Shown: positions 41,139 through 49,632 of the stretch, piece by piece | How the letters are laid out: every line of letters starts with the position of its first letter | How positions within the stretch are numbered: the first letter of the stretch is position 1 | Program-made: the position numbers and the translations under genes | The notes under the pieces: generated by a model | Seen by the model: the letters and a program-made list of their open reading frames with translations, nothing else | The model's database searches: none | Told to the model about the DNA's origin: nothing | Assembly: GCA_035605695.1 (NCBI GenBank) | Contig: DATNGZ010000009.1 | Location: 1-57,967 of the forward strand | DNA length: 57,967 nucleotides | DNA from: VRUE01 sp035605695 | GTDB taxonomy: Bacteria > Actinomycetota > Thermoleophilia > Solirubrobacterales > 70-9 | Direction: 5' to 3'

Positions 41139-41822
41139 TCAGGACGCGCCGAGCTTTTTGGCGGCGTCGCGGAACGTTTTCACGGTGGCGCTGGGCGCTT
41201 TGCGGCCTTCGAGTTTCTCGCCGTGGCGGTTGACCCAGATCACCGGCACGTTCATTTTCAGCAGCGGCGCGACATCGTTGGTGTAGTTGCAGCCGATGTG
41301 CAGCCAGCCTTTCTTGCCGCCGATCCGCCGTGCCGCCTCTTTGAAGTGGACGGGATCGGGCTTGTAACTGCGCACTTGCTGGGCCGTGACGACGAGGTCC
41401 AGTTCGGTGCGCAGGTGGCGGCGCGAGATGCCGAGCAGTTTGTCGTCAATGTTGGAGACGATGCCGATCTCGTAGCGCTTGCCGAGCCGGTCCATCGCCG
41501 CGTTGGACTCGCGGAATGGCAGCCAGTAGGCGACGCTGTTGGGCAGGAACTGGGCTCGCGAGGGCTCGATCTCCCAGCCCAGCTCGCCGGCGACTTTGAC
41601 GATCGTGCGGCGCAGCACCTCGGCGTAGAGCTCGTAGGAGCCGGCCATGATTTCGGCCTGGACCTCCATGAAGCGGGCGAGGAAGGGCTCCTCTTCGAAG
41701 CTGAAGCCGTCTTTCTCCGCCTCTTTCTTGCAGGCGTCGATGATGCCTTTCTCCCAGTCGATCAGGGTGCCGTAACAGTCGGTGGTGACCCATTTGACAG
41801 TTTTGAGGCTCGGGAGAGGCAT
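41139..41822 (-). CDS. HAD-superfamily hydrolase (haloacid dehalogenase type II-like)
   Basis: The protein has 227 residues. Motif I is KWVTTDCYGTLIDWEKG with the nucleophilic Asp, motif II is IGIVSNIDD, motif III has VRSYKPDPVHFKEAA, and motif IV is WLHIGCNYTNDVAPLLKM. The DCYGTLIDW wording is typical of L-2-haloacid dehalogenase-like proteins, but the dehalogenase-specific residues cannot be confirmed, so a phosphatase is equally possible. It starts 113 nt from the divergent sucC. Confidence 0.8.
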   Translation of the reverse strand: MPLPSLKTVKWVTTDCYGTLIDWEKGIIDACKKEAEKDGFSFEEEPFLARFMEVQAEIMAGSYELYAEVLRRTIVKVAGELGWEIEPSRAQFLPNSVAYWLPFRESNAAMDRLGKRYEIGIVSNIDDKLLGISRRHLRTELDLVVTAQQVRSYKPDPVHFKEAARRIGGKKGWLHIGCNYTNDVAPLLKMNVPVIWVNRHGEKLEGRKAPSATVKTFRDAAKKLGAS

Positions 41823-41935
41823 AGCGGCGGCGCATTATGCCAATCGCCTGGCAGGCGGGCGGCGCGCCACCTGGGAGTCGGCCGAGCGAAAGGTCGGATA
41901 GGCTGCCGCCCGCGCCGCAGGGGCGCCCTCCACCC

Positions 41936-43099
41936 ATGGACCTCCTCGAGTATCAGGGCAAGCAGCTTTTCGCCAAGCACGGCGTCGCCGTGCCGAGCGG
42001 CGAGGTCGCCGCGACGGTTGACGAGGCGGTCGCCGCGGCGGAGCGGATCGGCTACCCCTGCGCGATCAAGGCGCAGGTGCTGATCGGTGGCCGCGGTAAG
42101 GCCGGCGGGATCAAGATCGCCCAGGACGCCGAGGAGGCGCGCGCTTACGCCGACGCGATCCTCGGCATGGACATCGTCGGCCCGCATGGCGAGGGGCCGT
42201 TCCGGGTCGACCAGGTCTGGATCGAGGGCGGCTCGGACATCGCCTCGGAGTACTACGCCTCGGTGATCCTCGATCGCGGTGAGAAGAAGCTGCTGGCGAT
42301 GGTCTCGGCCAAGGGCGGGATGGACATCGAGGCGGTCGCCGCCGAGGACCCCGATGCGTTGGTCAAGGTCCACATCGACCCGACCAAGCCCTTCGACGCT
42401 GCCGCGGCGCGGCCGATCATCGACGCCGCCGGGCTCGACGAAGACGTGCGCGAGCAGGCCGCTGAGGTGCTTGTGAAGCTGGCCGAGGTGGCGAGCGCTG
42501 AGGACGCCAACCTGATCGAGGTCAACCCTTTGATCGTCACCAACGATCGCGAGGTCGTCGCCCTCGACGCCAAGGTGACGATCGACGGCAACGCGCTCTT
42601 CCGCCACCAGGACCTGGCCGAGATCGCCGACACCGCCGACGATCCGCAGGAGGCGATGGCGAAGGAGAAGGGCCTCACATACGTCAAGCTCGAGGGCAAC
42701 GTCGGCATCCTCGCCAACGGCGCCGGGCTCTGCATGTCGACGCTGGACGTCGTCGCCCAGGCGGGCGGCGCGCCGGCCAACTTCCTCGACGCGGGCGGCG
42801 GCTCCAAGGCCGAGGCGATCGTCGACGCGCTGACCGTGATCACCTCCGACCAGAAGGTCACGGCGATCCTCTTCAACATCTTCGGCGGCATCACCCGCTG
42901 CGACGAGATCGCCAAGGGCATCGTCACCGCCTCGCAGCAGCTGGACCTGAAGCTGCCGCTGGTCGTGCGGCTCGACGGCACCAACTCCGAGGAGGGGTTG
43001 AAGATCCTCGCCGGGGCCAACCTGCCGAACTTGAACCAGGAGACGACGATGCTCGACGCCGCTCGCCGCGTGGTCGAGCTGGCCGGGGGCAACGGCTGA
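41936..43099 (+). CDS. sucC: succinyl-CoA synthetase beta subunit
   Basis: The protein has 387 residues, the usual length. It opens MDLLEYQGKQLFAKHGVAVP and has ATP-grasp segments CAIKAQVLIGGRGKAGGIKI and LIEVNPLIVTNDREVVALDA. The CoA-ligase half includes FLDAGGGSKAEAIVDALTVI and ILFNIFGGITRCDEIAKGI. With SucD it interconverts succinyl-CoA and succinate with nucleotide phosphorylation in the TCA cycle. Its stop overlaps the sucD start (TGATG). Confidence 0.93.
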   Translation: MDLLEYQGKQLFAKHGVAVPSGEVAATVDEAVAAAERIGYPCAIKAQVLIGGRGKAGGIKIAQDAEEARAYADAILGMDIVGPHGEGPFRVDQVWIEGGSDIASEYYASVILDRGEKKLLAMVSAKGGMDIEAVAAEDPDALVKVHIDPTKPFDAAAARPIIDAAGLDEDVREQAAEVLVKLAEVASAEDANLIEVNPLIVTNDREVVALDAKVTIDGNALFRHQDLAEIADTADDPQEAMAKEKGLTYVKLEGNVGILANGAGLCMSTLDVVAQAGGAPANFLDAGGGSKAEAIVDALTVITSDQKVTAILFNIFGGITRCDEIAKGIVTASQQLDLKLPLVVRLDGTNSEEGLKILAGANLPNLNQETTMLDAARRVVELAGGNG

Positions 43100-43974
43100 T
43101 GTCGATCATCGTCGACAAGGAGACCAAGCTGGTCGTCTCCGGCCTGACCGGCCGCGAGGGCTCTTTCCACGGCCTGCGCAACCGCGCCTACGGGACCGAC
43201 CTGGTTGCCGGCGTCACGCCGGGCAAGGGTGGCCAGGACGTGGAGGGAGTTCCGGTCTTCGACTCGATCAAGGAGTCGGTCGAGCAGGCCGGCGCCAACA
43301 CCTCGATGATCTTCGTGCCGGCGCGCTTCGCCGCGCCGGCGATCGACGAGGCGATCGAGTCGGGCGTCGAGACGGTGATCGCGATCACCGAGGGGATCCC
43401 GGTGCTCGACATGCTCAACACCTACTGGAAGGCCAAGGAGGCGGGTGTCCGCCTGATCGGGCCGAACTGCCCCGGCGTGCTCTCGCCTGGCAAGGCCAAC
43501 GTCGGCATCATCCCGGCCCAGTTCTTCGACCCGGGCAAGATCGGCGTCGTCTCCAAGTCGGGCACGCTGACTTACCAGATCGGCAACGAGCTGAAGCAGG
43601 CGGGCGAGGGCAACTCCTCGATCGTCGGCATCGGCGGTGACCCGATCATCGGCTCCGACTTCATCGACATTCTCAAGCTCTACGAGGCCGACCCCGAGAC
43701 CGAGCTGATCGTGATGGTCGGCGAGATCGGCGGCGACGCCGAGGAGCGGGCGGCGGAGTTCATCGCCAGCGAGATCTCGAAGCCGGTCGTCGCCTACATC
43801 GCCGGCTTCACCGCGCCTCCCGGCAAGCAGATGGGCCACGCCGGCGCGATCATCTCCGGCTCCTCGGGCACGGCGCAGGCGAAGAAGGATGCGCTTGAAG
43901 CGAAGGGCGTGCGGGTTGGCGAAAGCCCTACTGAGACGGCGCGAATCGCGGTCGAAGCGCTGCGCGGTTCCTAG
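43099..43974 (+). CDS. sucD: succinyl-CoA synthetase alpha subunit
   Basis: The protein has 291 residues. The CoA-binding domain opens LVVSGLTGREGSFHGLRNRA and continues VTPGKGGQDVEGVPVFDSIK. IGPNCPGVLSPGKANVGIIP follows, and the phosphorylated His lies in KQMGHAGAIISGSSGTAQA. It is coupled to sucC. The gene stops 3 nt from the convergent AbiEi-DUF559 gene. Confidence 0.93.
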   Translation: MSIIVDKETKLVVSGLTGREGSFHGLRNRAYGTDLVAGVTPGKGGQDVEGVPVFDSIKESVEQAGANTSMIFVPARFAAPAIDEAIESGVETVIAITEGIPVLDMLNTYWKAKEAGVRLIGPNCPGVLSPGKANVGIIPAQFFDPGKIGVVSKSGTLTYQIGNELKQAGEGNSSIVGIGGDPIIGSDFIDILKLYEADPETELIVMVGEIGGDAEERAAEFIASEISKPVVAYIAGFTAPPGKQMGHAGAIISGSSGTAQAKKDALEAKGVRVGESPTETARIAVEALRGS

Positions 43975-43977
43975 CTC

Positions 43978-44913
43978 TCAGGATTCGGTGAGGGACGGCG
44001 AGGCGTCCGGCCGGAGAAGCGCCCGAAGCTCGCTTGCGAGGGCGGTAGCTTCGTTGTGCAGGCGGCGGTGGGTTATGCGGATGGTTCGGTAGCCCGCGAC
44101 TTGGAGAGCGGAGTCCCGGATGCGGTCGCGCTCGAAGGCGGCTCGGTGGCGGTGGAACTGCCAGCTATCGAGCTCGGCCGCGAGGTGCTGCTCGGGCCAG
44201 AGAGCGTCGACCTCGTAGCCGAGGACGGTCGTGTTGAAGGAGGGCATTGGCAGGCGGTGCTTGCGGCAGAACGCTGCGAAGTCGTCCTCGAGCGGCGAGC
44301 GAGTGATCGCCGCGGCCCGGGCCTCGGTGAGCAGGCGACGGATCGGCTTCAGGGCACGTCGCCCGTAACCACGCTCGCAGACGCCCTCGACCGTGCTCAG
44401 CTGCAGCAGGTTCAGTCGGTCGGCCTCCTCCCAGGCTGATTCGAGGCGCTTGAAGTCGACGAATTCAGCCATGTCGAAGAGCGTGCGGGCCACGGTGGTC
44501 ACTGGGATCCCAGCCCGAACGGCTCGATCCTCGGGGTGAAGTCGACCGCGATGGATGAAGATGCCGGAGCGCCTTTCTATTCCCTGGCGTCCGGTAGGGG
44601 CGGTGACGTCGATTAGTGGGGAGCCCTGACGAGCGAGACCCCAGAGCGCTGCCGCACTTCGATGGCTCAGCAGCGTTCCGGATCCATAAGCGAGGACGGC
44701 AGCCCATCGGCGCCCAGGCTCTGCGATACGGGGATGCCCCACCGCAAAGACCTCTCGGTGCATTGGGTGAAGTCGCCCGTTCTGGACCCACTCCTCGATG
44801 GTCCTTGCTGGCATCCCATGCTCGATCAGTTGCCCCCGGCCCACAACGCCATGTTGTCGCTCGGCCAATTTGGCGATCTGCCATCCCAATCCGACGTGTC
44901 TGAGCTTTCCCAC
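43978..44913 (-). CDS. AbiEi-like N-terminal domain fused to a DUF559 nuclease-like domain
   Basis: The protein has 311 residues. The N-terminal winged helix (KLAERQHGVVGRGQLIEHGM) and WAAVLAYGSGTLLSHRSAAALW are typical of AbiEi antitoxin-like proteins. The C-terminal part has EVDALWPEQHLAAELDSWQF and a distal strand and helix (YRTIRITHRRL), which matches DUF559, a Vsr-like PD-(D/E)xK relative with the E/D-x-D...E-x-D pattern. Such stand-alone fusions are frequent in Solirubrobacterales-type genomes and their role is unknown. The apparent GTG start at 44913 lies inside inverted repeat J, so a downstream start is possible. No AbiEii toxin is adjacent. Confidence 0.75.
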   Translation of the reverse strand: MGKLRHVGLGWQIAKLAERQHGVVGRGQLIEHGMPARTIEEWVQNGRLHPMHREVFAVGHPRIAEPGRRWAAVLAYGSGTLLSHRSAAALWGLARQGSPLIDVTAPTGRQGIERRSGIFIHRGRLHPEDRAVRAGIPVTTVARTLFDMAEFVDFKRLESAWEEADRLNLLQLSTVEGVCERGYGRRALKPIRRLLTEARAAAITRSPLEDDFAAFCRKHRLPMPSFNTTVLGYEVDALWPEQHLAAELDSWQFHRHRAAFERDRIRDSALQVAGYRTIRITHRRLHNEATALASELRALLRPDASPSLTES

Positions 44914-44939
44914 GATATGTCGTGGCTAAGCTCAGACAC
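44896..44939. repeat. nested inverted repeat at a divergent gene start (element J)
   Basis: Outer arms GTGTCTGAGCTT (44896-44907) and its complement (44928-44939) enclose a second hairpin CCACGA-TATG-TCGTGG. It spans the apparent start of the DUF559 gene and lies 64 nt upstream of the aminotransferase ATG. Confidence 0.75.
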
Positions 44940-44990
44940 CCCTTGGTTCTCCCCCCTTGCAGGGACGGATCGGCGATGAGTGTGCGTTGC

Positions 44991-44996
44991 TAATGT
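44991..44996 (+). promoter_or_regulatory. -10 box of a leaderless promoter (aminotransferase)
   Basis: TAATGT is followed by exactly 7 bases and the ATG at 45004, with no ribosome-binding site between. Confidence 0.5.
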
Positions 44997-45003
44997 CGCG
45001 GCC

Positions 45004-46107
45004 ATGGCTGGTGACACGATTTCTTTTGCTCGCGGGGCGCCCAGCGCTGACATCCTGCCGCGCCAGGCCGTGACTGAGGCCGCGGCGGTTGCGCTTGCTG
45101 AGGATTGGGAAAAGGCGCTCTCTTATGGCACCGGGATCGGGCATCCGGGGCTGTGCCAGTGGATCGCTGAGCGGCATGGGGGGCTCGATGCCTCGCAGGT
45201 GATGGTTGCCAATGGCTCGCTTGAGGCCGGTTGGATGCTGTTTGAGCATCTGCTCGAGGCCGGTGACCGGGTCGTGGTCGAGCAGCCCACGTATGACCGC
45301 ACGCTCTTGATGCTGCAGCGGCTCGGGGTCGAGCTGGTGCCGGTGGCGCTTGAGGACGACGGTCTGGACTTGGCGGCTTTTGAAGCCGCGCTTGCCGAGG
45401 GGCCGATCAAGCTCGCCCACATCATTCCCAACTTCCACAACCCGGCCGGCTGCACGCTCTCGGCCGAGAAGCGGGTGCGGCTGGTCGAGCTCGCCGCCGA
45501 GCACGGCTTCTGGATCTTCGAGGACGACCCCTACCGCGAGCTGCCCTTCGAGGGCGAGGCGCTGGAGACGATGCTCTCCATGGACAGGGCGGACCGGGTG
45601 GTTCACGCCTCCTCTTTCTCGAAGACGGTCAGCCCGGGGGTGCGGGTCGGTTATTTGGCCGGGCCGGCGGAGGGGATCGCGAAGCTGGCGAAGCGGGCCA
45701 ACGAGACCTACATCTCACCGAACATGCTGGCCGAGGCTGTGGTCCTGGAGCTCTGCAAATCGGGCGGGCTCGACCGCAATATCGAGTTCGTCAAAGGCGC
45801 CCTGCGCGACCGGCGCGACTCGCTGGTCAGGGCACTGGGCGAGCAGATCCCCGAGGCCGAGTTCGTCATTCCCGGCGGTGGCTACTTCCTCTGGCTAGAC
45901 CTCGCTGAGGGCACCGATACGACCGTGCTGCTGGCCGAGGCCAAGGGCGAGGGCGTTGCCTTCGTCGCCGGCCCCGACTTCATGATCGAGGGCGGCGGCA
46001 ACAGCCTGCGCCTCTCCTTTGCCAGCGTGCCGCCGGAGCGGATCCCCGAGGGGGTCGCGCGCATCGCCCGGGCGCTGGAGCGCGTCCGCGCCGGCTCGCC
46101 TGCGTAA
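45004..46107 (+). CDS. fold-type I PLP aminotransferase (2-aminoadipate/aromatic type)
   Basis: The protein has 367 residues. It opens ISFARGAPSADILPRQAV, then has ALSYGTGIGHPGLCQWIAER and IIPNFHNPAGCTLSAEKRV (the N-P-A-G loop). IFEDDPYRELPFEG carries the Asp for the pyridine ring, and the Schiff-base Lys lies in VVHASSFSKTVSPGVRVGYL. These features match the MocR/LysN-like aminotransferase group without a DNA-binding domain. Donor substrate not determined. Confidence 0.85.
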   Translation: MAGDTISFARGAPSADILPRQAVTEAAAVALAEDWEKALSYGTGIGHPGLCQWIAERHGGLDASQVMVANGSLEAGWMLFEHLLEAGDRVVVEQPTYDRTLLMLQRLGVELVPVALEDDGLDLAAFEAALAEGPIKLAHIIPNFHNPAGCTLSAEKRVRLVELAAEHGFWIFEDDPYRELPFEGEALETMLSMDRADRVVHASSFSKTVSPGVRVGYLAGPAEGIAKLAKRANETYISPNMLAEAVVLELCKSGGLDRNIEFVKGALRDRRDSLVRALGEQIPEAEFVIPGGGYFLWLDLAEGTDTTVLLAEAKGEGVAFVAGPDFMIEGGGNSLRLSFASVPPERIPEGVARIARALERVRAGSPA

Positions 46108-46187
46108 GCCGAGCTTCCTTCTGCTGATCCGACCTGGATCGCCGCGCGTAGTGGTGGGCAGAAGCCCATCCCTACCCAGGAGGAAGC

Positions 46188-46856
46188 ATGGCTGTTGCGA
46201 ACAAAGAGAGCGCGCTGTCCCGCGTCGCCAGCGATCCGGTCTCGCGACGCAAGCTGCTCGCCGTGACTGGCGGCTCGACCGCGCTGGCGGCCTTTCTCGC
46301 CGCCTGCGGCAGCGACGGCGGCACGACGACCACCGCGAGTACCGCCGCGACAACGGGCGGGTCCGGCACCGAGAAATTCGGCAAGGGCGACGTCGGCATC
46401 CTCAACTACGCCCTCACGCTCGAGTACCTCGAGACGGGCTTCTACGAAGACGTGGTCAAGAGCGGGCTCTTCAAGGGCTCCGACCTGGCGACGATCCGCA
46501 AGTTTGGCCAAGAGGAGGCTGAACACGTCACCGCGCTGACCGGCTTCGTCAAGCAGATGGGGGGCACCCCGGCGCCGAAGCCGAAGACCGAATTCCCCCT
46601 GAAAAGCGCCAAGTCGGTGCTCGAACTGGCGGCGACGGTCGAGAACCTCGGCGCTGCCGCATACCTCGGTCAGGCGCCCTACATCAAGGGGGCTTCGGTG
46701 CTTTCCGCGGCGCTCTCGATCCACAGCGTTGAGGGTCGCCACGCGGCGGCGCTCAACACGCTGCTGGGCGACCCGATCACGCCCGACGGCGCCTTCGCCA
46801 AACCGGCCCCTGCGAGCGAAGTCCTCAAGTCCGTCGAACCCTTCATCGTCGGTTGA
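46188..46856 (+). CDS. exported ferritin-like domain lipoprotein
   Basis: The protein has 222 residues. A twin-arginine-type signal (SRRKLLAVTGGSTALAAFLA, then ACGSDGG) ends in a lipobox Cys, followed by a Thr/Ser-rich spacer. The mature part is a four-helix ferritin-like domain: VGILNYALTLEYLETGFYED with Glu ligands, FGQEEAEHVTALTGFVKQMG with ExxH, and VEGRHAAALNTLLGD with a late ExxxH. It is anchored outside the membrane and probably binds a di-metal centre. It is the first of two paralogues upstream of an ECF sigma factor. AGGAGGAAGC precedes the ATG. Confidence 0.8.
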   Translation: MAVANKESALSRVASDPVSRRKLLAVTGGSTALAAFLAACGSDGGTTTTASTAATTGGSGTEKFGKGDVGILNYALTLEYLETGFYEDVVKSGLFKGSDLATIRKFGQEEAEHVTALTGFVKQMGGTPAPKPKTEFPLKSAKSVLELAATVENLGAAAYLGQAPYIKGASVLSAALSIHSVEGRHAAALNTLLGDPITPDGAFAKPAPASEVLKSVEPFIVG

Positions 46857-46885
46857 CTCCGGCGCACAAAGAAAAGGAGAACGAG

Positions 46886-47524
46886 ATGACTGACCAGATC
46901 CTGGTCCAGCCCGAGCTCGCCGGTGTGCGCATCGACGAGGACAGCGACGACCTTTCCCGCAGCGAGGTGATCCTCAAGGGAGCTCTGGCCGCCGGTGCCG
47001 TCTACGGTGCGGTGATGGTCGGTCCCTTCGTCGGCAAGGCGCTGGCGATGTCGGAAAGCGGCGACGTCGGCATCCTCAATTTCGCCCTCACGCTCGAGTA
47101 CCTCGAGTCGAGTTTCTACAAAGAAGCGAAGGGCCGGGCGAAGGCGAGCGGCGAGCTGAAGAGCCTGATCGATCTGATCGGGCGCGACGAGGACGAACAC
47201 GTCGGCGCGCTGACCGAAACGATCAAGAAGCTCGGCGGCAAGCCCGTCGCGGAGCCCAAATTCGACTTCCCCTACAGCGGCACCGCCGGCTTCCTCAAGC
47301 TCGCCCAGACCTTCGAGGACACCGGGGTCAGCGCCTACAACGGCGCCGCCCCGCAGATCAAGTCCAAAGAAGTGCTGGAAGCGGCGGGCTCGATAGTCCA
47401 GGTCGAGGCGCGCCACGCGGCGGCGATCCGGCTGCAGAACGGCGATGAACCGGCCCCTGTCGCCTTCGACCCGGCGCTGAGCGAAGCTAAGGTGCTGAAG
47501 GCGGTCGAACCGTTCATCCAGTAG
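46886..47524 (+). CDS. exported or membrane-anchored ferritin-like domain protein, paralogue
   Basis: The protein has 212 residues. A hydrophobic segment near residues 30-52 (VILKGALAAGAVYGAVMVGP) replaces the twin-arginine lipoprotein signal of its neighbour; the SRSEVILKG lead lacks the arginine pair. The domain repeats the same ligands: VGILNFALTLEYLESSFYKE, RDEDEHVGALTETIKKLGG and VEARHAAAIRLQNGD. AAAGGAGAACGAG before ATG 46886 fixes the start. Likely partner of the preceding lipoprotein. Confidence 0.75.
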   Translation: MTDQILVQPELAGVRIDEDSDDLSRSEVILKGALAAGAVYGAVMVGPFVGKALAMSESGDVGILNFALTLEYLESSFYKEAKGRAKASGELKSLIDLIGRDEDEHVGALTETIKKLGGKPVAEPKFDFPYSGTAGFLKLAQTFEDTGVSAYNGAAPQIKSKEVLEAAGSIVQVEARHAAAIRLQNGDEPAPVAFDPALSEAKVLKAVEPFIQ

Positions 47525-47546
47525 CCGGATAGGACGAGCGCAGCCA

Positions 47547-48128
47547 ATGAAGATCCGGGCAAGCAAAGCCGAGCGACTCGCCGACGAGGAGCTGATGCCG
47601 CGGATCGGCGAGAAGGACCCCGATGCGTTCGAGGTCTTCTACGACCGCCACGGCGGGGTCGCCTACTCGCTCGCCTACCGAATTGTTGGCGAGCGAGGGG
47701 CGGCCGAAGACGTTGTCCAGGAGGCCTTCATCTCGATCTGGCGCAGCGGCGCCCGCTACGACCGGGCGCGCGGCAGCGTGCGATCCTGGATGCTCGGCAT
47801 CGTCCGCAACCGGGCAATTGATTTCCTGCGCAGCAAGGCGGGCCGGGCGCCAAAGCTCGACTTCGATGACGACGCGGTGCTCGAGCATCGGCCGGCGGAG
47901 GAGCTGACCGATGCCGAGGCCCTGCGCCGCGAGACGACGCACGAGCTGCGCGGTGCACTGGGCGAACTGCCCGGCGAGCAGTCGAAGGTAATCGAGCTTG
48001 CTTACTTCGGCGGCTTCAGCCACTCGGAGATCGCTGCGATGCTGGAAGTGCCGCTGGGCACGGTGAAGGGGCGGATGAGACTCGGTTTGGAAAAGATTCG
48101 CGGAGAGCTGGCGGGGGGATTGGCATGA
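47547..48128 (+). CDS. ECF sigma factor paired with an RskA-type anti-sigma factor
   Basis: The protein has 193 residues. Region 2 reads AFEVFYDRHGGVAYSLAYRI then GAAEDVVQEAFISIWRSG. Region 4 reads LGELPGEQSKVIELAYFGGF then SHSEIAAMLEVPLGTVKGRM. It most resembles the SigK-like (ECF19-type) group, whose partner is RskA. It begins 22 nt after the ferritin-like pair and overlaps the anti-sigma gene by 4 bases. The ferritin-like genes are therefore probable members of its regulon or the same transcript. Confidence 0.88.
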   Translation: MKIRASKAERLADEELMPRIGEKDPDAFEVFYDRHGGVAYSLAYRIVGERGAAEDVVQEAFISIWRSGARYDRARGSVRSWMLGIVRNRAIDFLRSKAGRAPKLDFDDDAVLEHRPAEELTDAEALRRETTHELRGALGELPGEQSKVIELAYFGGFSHSEIAAMLEVPLGTVKGRMRLGLEKIRGELAGGLA

Positions 48129-48814
48129 ACGAGACAGAGCACGACCGCCGGCGCGACGACGTCGCTGCCTACCTGCTGGGGGCCCTGGGGCCCGGCGAAG
48201 CCGCCGAGTTGGAACGCCACATCGCCGCCTGCCCGGAGTGCGAGGAAGAGCTCGAGCGACTGCGTCCCGCGGTGCAGGTGCTGCCCGAGACGGTCGAGCC
48301 GGTTGAGGCGCCGGCAGCGCTGCGCAACCGCCTGATGGAGCAGGTGCGCTCCGAGGCGGGGGACTCGCAGGAGGCTACAGCCACCCGCCGCACACCCCGC
48401 TGGCAGCTTGGGCTACGCCCGCTCGCCGGCTTGGCGGCGCTGGCCCTCGTCGTCGCGGCGATCGGCGGCTACGCGATCAGCGACAGCGGCTCGGGCGGAG
48501 CCAAGACCACCACGGTGATCACCGGTCACTCGCCGGGCGTCACCGCGCAGATGGTGCGCGAGGGCGAAACGGGCACGCTGCGACTCGCCAACCTGCACCA
48601 GCTACCCGCCGGCAAGGTCCTGCAGGCGTGGGTGCAGCGCGGCAAGCAGGTGGTCTCAGCCAAGGCGCTCTTCGTCCCCAACTCCGATGGCACCGCGACG
48701 GCGACGATCGACGGTATGAACGGCGTCAACACGGTGATGGTCACGGCCGAGCCGCGCGGAGGCAGCGTTCAGCCGACGGGCAAGCCGATCGTCAGCGTCG
48801 CGATCCCGAACTGA
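48125..48814 (+). CDS. RskA-type anti-sigma factor
   Basis: The protein has 229 residues. The N-terminal anti-sigma domain has YLLGALGPGEAAELERHIAA then CPECEEELERL, the zinc-binding HxxxCxxC. One transmembrane helix (LAGLAALALVVAAIGGYAI) leads to an outer RskA domain with AQMVREGETGTLRLANLHQL and LQAWVQRGKQVVSAKALFVP. It holds the upstream sigma factor at the membrane until proteolysis releases it. The stop codon lies inside inverted repeat F. Confidence 0.88.
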   Translation: MNETEHDRRRDDVAAYLLGALGPGEAAELERHIAACPECEEELERLRPAVQVLPETVEPVEAPAALRNRLMEQVRSEAGDSQEATATRRTPRWQLGLRPLAGLAALALVVAAIGGYAISDSGSGGAKTTTVITGHSPGVTAQMVREGETGTLRLANLHQLPAGKVLQAWVQRGKQVVSAKALFVPNSDGTATATIDGMNGVNTVMVTAEPRGGSVQPTGKPIVSVAIPN

Positions 48815-48915
48815 GACGGCTGCAAATCGGCGCCTGGCGGCGTCCTCAGTCGCTCACGTGCAGAGCACGCTTTCGCTCCCTGCGTCCTTGCCAGGCTTGA
48901 TTTTCGCCGTCTCAG
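48811..48915. repeat. intergenic inverted-repeat element F (56-nt core family)
   Basis: Outer arms CTGAGACGGC (48811-48820) and GCCGTCTCAG (48906-48915) contain both convergent stop codons, and imperfect pairing continues inward to CCTGG/CCAGG. The 56-nt core 48837-48892 begins GCGGCGTCCTC and ends CTCCCTGCGTCCTTGCC, exactly as in element G, around a different small hairpin (CGTGC-AGA-GCACG). Confidence 0.75.
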
Positions 48916-49619
48916 CGACCGTAGCGGTCGCTAGACAGGACGAGTTGCTCCGGGATCGTGGCGCGAGGCGGCGGCGCTGGGTCGGCGCGGACCGAGACCG
49001 TCTCGGCGACGCTGCTGGAGACGTGGTGGCTGCCGCGCTCGGAGATGATCACGACGCCGTCGTCCCCCGAGCTCTCGACCGAGCCCTCCAGACCCGGGTC
49101 CAGGCCGGCGTCCTTGAGGTAGTGCAGCAGCTCCTCGGCCTCGTTCTCGAAGCGCAGGACGACGACCTTGGCGCCGGGCTCGACGTCGGAGAGGAGCGAG
49201 CCCTGCTCGCGGGCCCCCTCGACGATCGGGTGGCCGTGCGGGCAGGTAGTGGCGTCGCCGATCGCGGCGCGCATCCGTTCCTCCAGCACCGGCGACATCG
49301 CGTGCTCAATCCGCTCCGCCTCCTCGTGGACCTCGTCCCAGGGGATGCCGAGTACGTCGGTGAGGAAGCGCTCGATCATGCGGTGGCGGCGGACGATGTG
49401 GCTGGCGTGCTCGCGTCCGGACTCGGTGAAGTCGAGCGACTTGTCGGGCTTGCGCTCAACGTAGCCGTCATTGATCAGGCGGCCGATCATCTCGTGCACG
49501 GTGGGGGGCGAGAGCTGCATCGCGCGGGCGATGTTGGCCCCGGTCATCGGCAACCCGGCCTCCTCGAGCCAGAACATGATCTCCAGGTACTCCTGCTCGG
49601 CTACGGTCGCGTCGCTCAT
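48912..49619 (-). CDS. DtxR/MntR-family metal-dependent repressor
   Basis: The protein has 235 residues. The helix-turn-helix reads MTGANIARAMQLSPPTVHEM then IGRLINDGYVERKPDKSL. The dimer and metal domain has RRHRMIERFLTDVLGIPWDE, HEEAERIEHAMSPVLEERM and CPHGHPIVEG. A FeoA/SH3-like C-terminal domain follows (DVEPGAKVVVLRFENEAEEL). It represses iron- or manganese-responsive genes when metal is bound. Placement next to ferritin-like genes supports a metal-homeostasis cluster. Its promoter appears leaderless. Confidence 0.88.
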   Translation of the reverse strand: MSDATVAEQEYLEIMFWLEEAGLPMTGANIARAMQLSPPTVHEMIGRLINDGYVERKPDKSLDFTESGREHASHIVRRHRMIERFLTDVLGIPWDEVHEEAERIEHAMSPVLEERMRAAIGDATTCPHGHPIVEGAREQGSLLSDVEPGAKVVVLRFENEAEELLHYLKDAGLDPGLEGSVESSGDDGVVIISERGSHHVSSSVAETVSVRADPAPPPRATIPEQLVLSSDRYGR

Positions 49620-49626
49620 CGCTTCG

Positions 49627-49632
49627 ATATTA
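49627..49632 (-). promoter_or_regulatory. -10 box of a leaderless promoter (DtxR-type regulator)
   Basis: On the minus strand TAATAT is followed by exactly 7 bases and the ATG at 49619. No ribosome-binding site lies between. The gap to the upstream gene is only 10 nt, so the promoter overlaps that gene's end. Confidence 0.5.

Noticed and set aside
43978..44913. A complete AbiE abortive-infection system
   Set aside because: Only an AbiEi-like domain fused to DUF559 is present; no AbiEii nucleotidyltransferase toxin is adjacent.
46188..47524. The two ferritin-like proteins as iron-storage ferritins
   Set aside because: They are exported or membrane-anchored and belong to the ferritin-like-domain group; the true cytoplasmic ferritin-type protein is at 14993-15526.
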